A stretch of DNA of 64,000 bases from Eunapius fragilis. Taxonomy: Eukaryota; Porifera; Demospongiae; Spongillida; Spongillidae. The DNA lies in the NCBI GenBank assembly GCA_963681505.1, contig OY811971.1, forward strand, positions 3,295,278-3,359,277, in the 5' to 3' direction. The position numbers and the translations under genes are program-made. The notes beneath the pieces were generated by a model. That model did no database searches. It saw only the letters and a program-made list of their open reading frames with translations, and had not been told where the DNA came from. Each line of letters begins with the position of its first letter. Position 1 is the stretch's first letter. Of the stretch, positions 59,972 to 64,000 are shown piece after piece.

Positions 59972-62900
59972 ATGTACCGCAAGCTGGTGGTGATCGGTCT
60001 CCTTGGACTACTCCTCATAGCAGGTTAGTTAGTGCGGCTTCTTTATTTACGCTATGAGAGATCTTGTAACTATTCTGACTACCTGCGCTATCTGCATAAA
60101 TACCTCCCCCCTCCCATCCCTTCCCTCTCCTCTATCGCCATCCTCCCCCTCTTATCCAGGATGCCGCGCAGCTGCTGACGATGATGATGACGTAGAAGAT
60201 TCGGGAACGGTGGCGGAAGACCTCGGAGCTCACGCGGATGCCCTACGAACGGACGGGGAGAGTGTTGAGAGGTAAGAAGGGGACACCAAAATGGCCTCCC
60301 AGTCGCGTGATTCCACGACTGCAGCATTCGTCGAGACAGGAATTTTGTGGTTAAAAACGAGAGAGGGAGGGAGAGGGATAAAGAGGGAGGGAGGCGCTAC
60401 CGTACTAGTATTAGAAATGGTTCTCTCTGTGTGCGTTGCCAGGGAAGCACGTGCCATTAAGCTGGATGGGCTCAGCGTGGCCGAGCTGAAGGAACTGCAG
60501 GAGAAGGCTGAGAAGCACGCCTTTGCCGCCGAAGTGGACAGGATGATGAAACTGATAATCAACTCCCTATACAGGAACAAAGAGGTGGGGAGGTGGGGGA
60601 GGGGTGGGGGTGACAGGATGTATTCATTTTGGGGGGTGGGGAGGGAGAGGATGTTATTGCAGGGAGACCTTTGAATAATTTTGCCACTGAAGCACGTGGA
60701 TACGCGGAGAACTACGTGGATATGCGGTGATTTGCCAGAAATGTGATTGTGTGTGTGTGTGTGTGTGTGTGGGTATCTGCAGATTTTCCTGAGGGAGCTC
60801 ATCTCCAATGCCTCTGATGCTCTGGATAAGATACGTTTCCTGTCTCTGCTGGACAAAGCTGCACTTGGGGCCACAGAGGAACTGAGCATAAGGATAAAGT
60901 CTGACAAGGATGCCCGCATGTTGCACATCACTGATACTGGAATAGGTTAGGGAGAGAGGTGGTGAGGGTGGGGAGGGGAGTGGGAGGTTGTGAAGAGGAG
61001 CGGGAGAGGTGGGAGGTTAGGGAGACTGGGAAGGGATGGTTAGGGAGAGAGAGAGAGAAAGGTGGTGACTTTCCCCTTCCCTTCCTCGCAGGGATGACCA
61101 AGGTGGATTTGGAAAAGAATTTGGGTACTATTGCCAAGTCAGGCACAGTTGAGTTCTTTGAAAAGCTGCAAGAGAAAGACGGCCAGACTGCCTCATCAAA
61201 CGACCTCATCGGCCAGTTTGGTGTCGGGTTTTACTCCGCATTCCTCGGTACTGTTGATCTGAAACCAGTCTCTCTTGTGCATCTGTACTTACGGGCTGTT
61301 GCTTCCTCCTTTCCCTCCCTTTCTTCTCCTCTCATCCACCTCCCCTCTCCTCCCTCCCTCTTATCTCCCTCTCCCTCCCCATACCTCCTCCCCACCCTCT
61401 GTTTTTCCCTTTCTATCCCTTCCCTCTCTTCTCCCTCTCTTCTCCCTCCCTTTTCCTCCCCTCCCTCTCTTCTCCCTCTTCCCTCCACTCCCTATCCTCT
61501 CCCTCCCTTTCCCTTCCCTCCCTACCTTCTTCCTGCCTTTCCCTCCCCTCATCACCCCCTCTCCATTCCTCATCCACCTCTCCCCCTCCTCCCTCCCCCG
61601 TCCACTACCTCTCTCCCCTACACTATCCTCCAGTTGCTGACACCGTCATAGTCACCTCCAAACACAATGATGACAAGCAGTACATATGGACGTCCAACGC
61701 AGAGTCCTTCTCTGTAGCTGAAGACCCCCGCGGCCCCACCCTGAAGAGGGGCACCACCGTTACCTTGGTGATGAAGGAGGAGGCCCGCGAGTACCTGGAG
61801 CAGAACCAGTTGAAGCAGCTGGTCCAGAGGTACTCACAGTTCATCAACTTCCCCATCTACCTGTGGGAGAGCAAGGTGTGTAGGGAGGGGGAGGGAGGAG
61901 TGTTGCCATGGTGTGTAGGGAGGAGGGAGGAGTGTTGCCATGGTGTGTAGGGAGGGATGTGTGTTGCCGTGGTGTGTAGGGAGGGAGGAGTGTTGCCAGG
62001 TGTGTACAGAGGGGGAGGGAGGAGTGTTGCCATGGTGTGTAGGGAGGGAGGAATGTTGCCATGGTGTTTAGGGAGGGAGGAGTGTTTGCCATGGTGTGTA
62101 GGGAGAGAGGAGTGTTGCTGTGATATGTAGGGAGGGAGGGGGAGGAGTGTTACTGGTAGTGCTGGTGATTCATGGATGTTTGCCTTTCACACTTGTGCTA
62201 CACACACACACACACATACACACACACACACCCTGCTGTTCTCCTACCCACCCCTTACATGAATCACTTATTTGGTGGTGTCACTTCACTGACCTCTGAC
62301 ATCATCACCTCCATCCCATAACTTGCCACCTATAATGAAGACTGAGACAGTGGAGGAGCCGGTGGACAAGCCTGCAGACAAGGAGGAAGCAGACGACGAG
62401 GAGGCCTCTGTCACAGAGGAGGAGGAGGATAAGGACAAGCCAAAGACTAAGAAGGTATGACCTACCTGCCATGTTCATATTCTGCCCCGCCATGCCCCCC
62501 CTCCCCCCCCATGTTCACATCACCATGCCCCCCCCCCCTCCCCCATGTTCACATCACCATGCCCCCCCCCCCTCCCCCATGTTCACATCATGCCCCCCTT
62601 CCCACTTTACAGGTTGAGAAGACAACTTGGGACTGGGTACTAGTGAATGACACCAAGCCAATATGGCTGAGGAAGTAAGTGTGAAATAGAAGAGACATGC
62701 ACAACTTGAATTGCTCTTAACCCCTTAAGTCCTAAGGACATAGAAGACAAAGACTACGACGATTTCTACAAGTCCTTCACAAAGGTGTGTGTTGGTGAAC
62801 TGTCTTGTTCCCCTCCCTCCCTCTTCTCCATGCCTCTTTCCTCTTTCTCCTACCCCTCCTTCCCTATACCTTCCCTCTCTATTTATCTCCCCTCTTTCCT

Positions 62901-64000
62901 GCGTCCTTGCCTCCCTCTTCCCCATGCCTCCGTCACTGCACATGTGCCCCCCCCCACAGGATAGCCAAGCTCCTCTCACCAAGTCTCACTTCACAGCAGA
63001 GGGAGAAGTGTCCTTCAAGTCTATCCTCTTTGTCCCTGCTGTAAGGGTCACAGGTGTTGTATGCCTCACTAAAATCTCACACACACACACACACACACAC
63101 AGACTGCCCCATCAGATCTCTACACCAACTATGCAAAGCGTCTTGATCAGATCAAGGTCTACGTCAGAAGGGTCTTCATCACGGATGACTTTGAAGACCT
63201 GCTGCCCAGATACCTCAGCTTCCTTCGCGGGGTGGTGAGTAATGAGCTGTGTGCACGGGGCATTAAATAGGAGTGTGTGTGCATGTGTAGTGTGTGTGTG
63301 CATGCGGGCATTAAATAGGAGTGTGTGTGTGTGAATGTGTAGTGTGTGTGTGTGCATGGGGGCATTAAATAGGAGTGTGTGTGAATGTGTAGTGTGTGTG
63401 CATGGGGGCATTAAATAGGAGTGTGTGAATGTGTGTGGATGTGCATGGGGGCATTAAATAGGAGTGTGTGTGAATGTATTTGTGGATGTGCATGGGGGCA
63501 TTAAATAGGAGTGTGAATGTATGTGTGTGTGAATGTATGGGAATGTGTTGTGTGTGTGCATGGGGGGCATTAAATAGGAGGATATAGTGCACTTAAGGCA
63601 TTCAGTGCAATTAACGAACAATCTTTCTGCTGTCACTTGCTGTGAAAACAGTAATACATAATGTGTTGGTTTGGTCAAAGTCCTATTGCACTATGGGCAG
63701 ATAATTGAATATTCCTCACACACACACACACACACTTCTCCCTCCCCCCCTCAGGTTGATTCGGATGACCTCCCCCTGAACGTTTCTCGTGAGACCCTCC
63801 AACAGCACAAGCTGCTGAAGGTGATCAAGAAGAAGCTGGTACGTAAGGCCCTGGACATGTTCAAGAAGATGGAGGCTGACGTCTACAAGAAGTTCTGGGA
63901 GCAGTACGGGACCAGCATCAAGCTGGGACTGATAGAGGATGCTCCAAATAAGGCCCGCCTCTCTCAGCTGCTCAGGTTCCAGTCCAGCAACCACGCCAGC
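59972..64000 (+). CDS. HSP90B1: Endoplasmin / GRP94 (HSP90B1), 3'-truncated by the window
   Basis: ATP-driven ER chaperone of the HSP90 family. Exons: 59972-60023, 60160-60271, 60443-60584, 60783-60946, 61092-61247, 61634-61875, 62341-62454, 62613-62674, 62730-62784, 62960-63040, 63103-63234, 63755-64000 (continues). A signal peptide ([18 protein letters not shown]) opens it, then an acidic pre-N segment ([11 protein letters not shown]). The GHKL ATPase follows with [18 protein letters not shown] (catalytic Glu and Asn), DTGIGMTK and [15 protein letters not shown]. Next are the strand block [16 protein letters not shown], the Glu/Asp/Lys charged linker (exon 7) and the middle domain ([52 protein letters not shown]). 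The dimerisation domain and any C-terminal KDEL-type signal lie beyond the window. Start chosen at the ATG of the signal peptide. Confidence 0.97.
61290..61632. repeat. CT-rich low-complexity intron 5 of HSP90B1
   Basis: Over 300 bases of CCTCCCTCTC-type sequence forming one extended pyrimidine tract before the exon 6 acceptor. Frames across it are artefacts. Confidence 0.85.
61876..62150. repeat. Minisatellite built on the HSP90B1 exon 6 donor
   Basis: About nine ~30-base units GGTGTGTAGGGAGGGAGGAG-TGTTGCCAT. Exon 6 ends GCAAG|GTGTGTAGGGAGG, so the unit repeats the donor with its downstream flank. Confidence 0.8.
63255..63580. repeat. Minisatellite in HSP90B1 intron 11
   Basis: About seven units of GGGGGCATTAAATAGGAGTG with variable TGTGTGAATGTGTAG spacers. 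It starts about 20 bases past the exon 11 donor but does not copy it. Confidence 0.85.

Overview
The window looks like a piece of an intron-rich animal genome, most likely a marine sponge (inference, about 0.6). The genes are split by introns of about 50 bases to a few kb. Animal-specific genes are present (CADPS/CAPS, CRELD). The intronless beta-helix plus multi-TM membrane protein belongs to a kind I associate with demosponge genomes. No bacterial, organellar, rRNA, tRNA or CRISPR feature was seen.

Layout, left to right. (1) 114-12190: a 5'-truncated, rearranged copy of the middle exons (C2, PH and first MUN part) of CADPS on the minus strand, full of microsatellites, minisatellites and MITEs. 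(2) 13129-17076: an intronless gene for a secreted-type beta-helix ectodomain joined to about 7-9 membrane helices. A broken copy of its 3' end lies at 23125-23680, between two Ty3/gypsy reverse-transcriptase fossils. (3) 25112-40985: CADPS itself, minus strand. I assembled 22 exons by hand with all phases agreeing, giving 1224 residues. Intron 18 holds a 2.2 kb near-perfect palindrome, itself split by a younger MITE. (4) 41742-44374: a divergently transcribed RRM / RG-rich protein. (5) 45669-47360: a transposase-like ORF with a possible upstream promoter, followed by a 3.9 kb minisatellite that is open in several frames but is not a gene. (6) 52504-54371: a complete five-exon LOG-family gene, minus strand. 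(7) 55331-59707: CRELD, 13 exons, minus strand, head-to-head with (8) 59972-64000+: HSP90B1/GRP94, plus strand, running off the right edge.

Gene cooperation is clearest at the right end. CRELD and GRP94, both ER folding-factor genes, share a 264-base intergenic promoter carrying two perfect CCAAT-N9-CCACG ER-stress elements, so a joint unfolded-protein response is the natural reading. A second theme is that several introns contain minisatellites whose repeat unit includes a copy of the neighbouring 5' or 3' splice site (CRELD introns 7 and 8, HSP90B1 intron 6, last intron of the RRM gene, tandem donors at 45150-45430). This phase-locking of tandem repeats to exon edges is the most unusual structure in the window. 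Coordinates of exons were worked out by eye from splice motifs and homology remembered from the families; no alignment or transcript was available.
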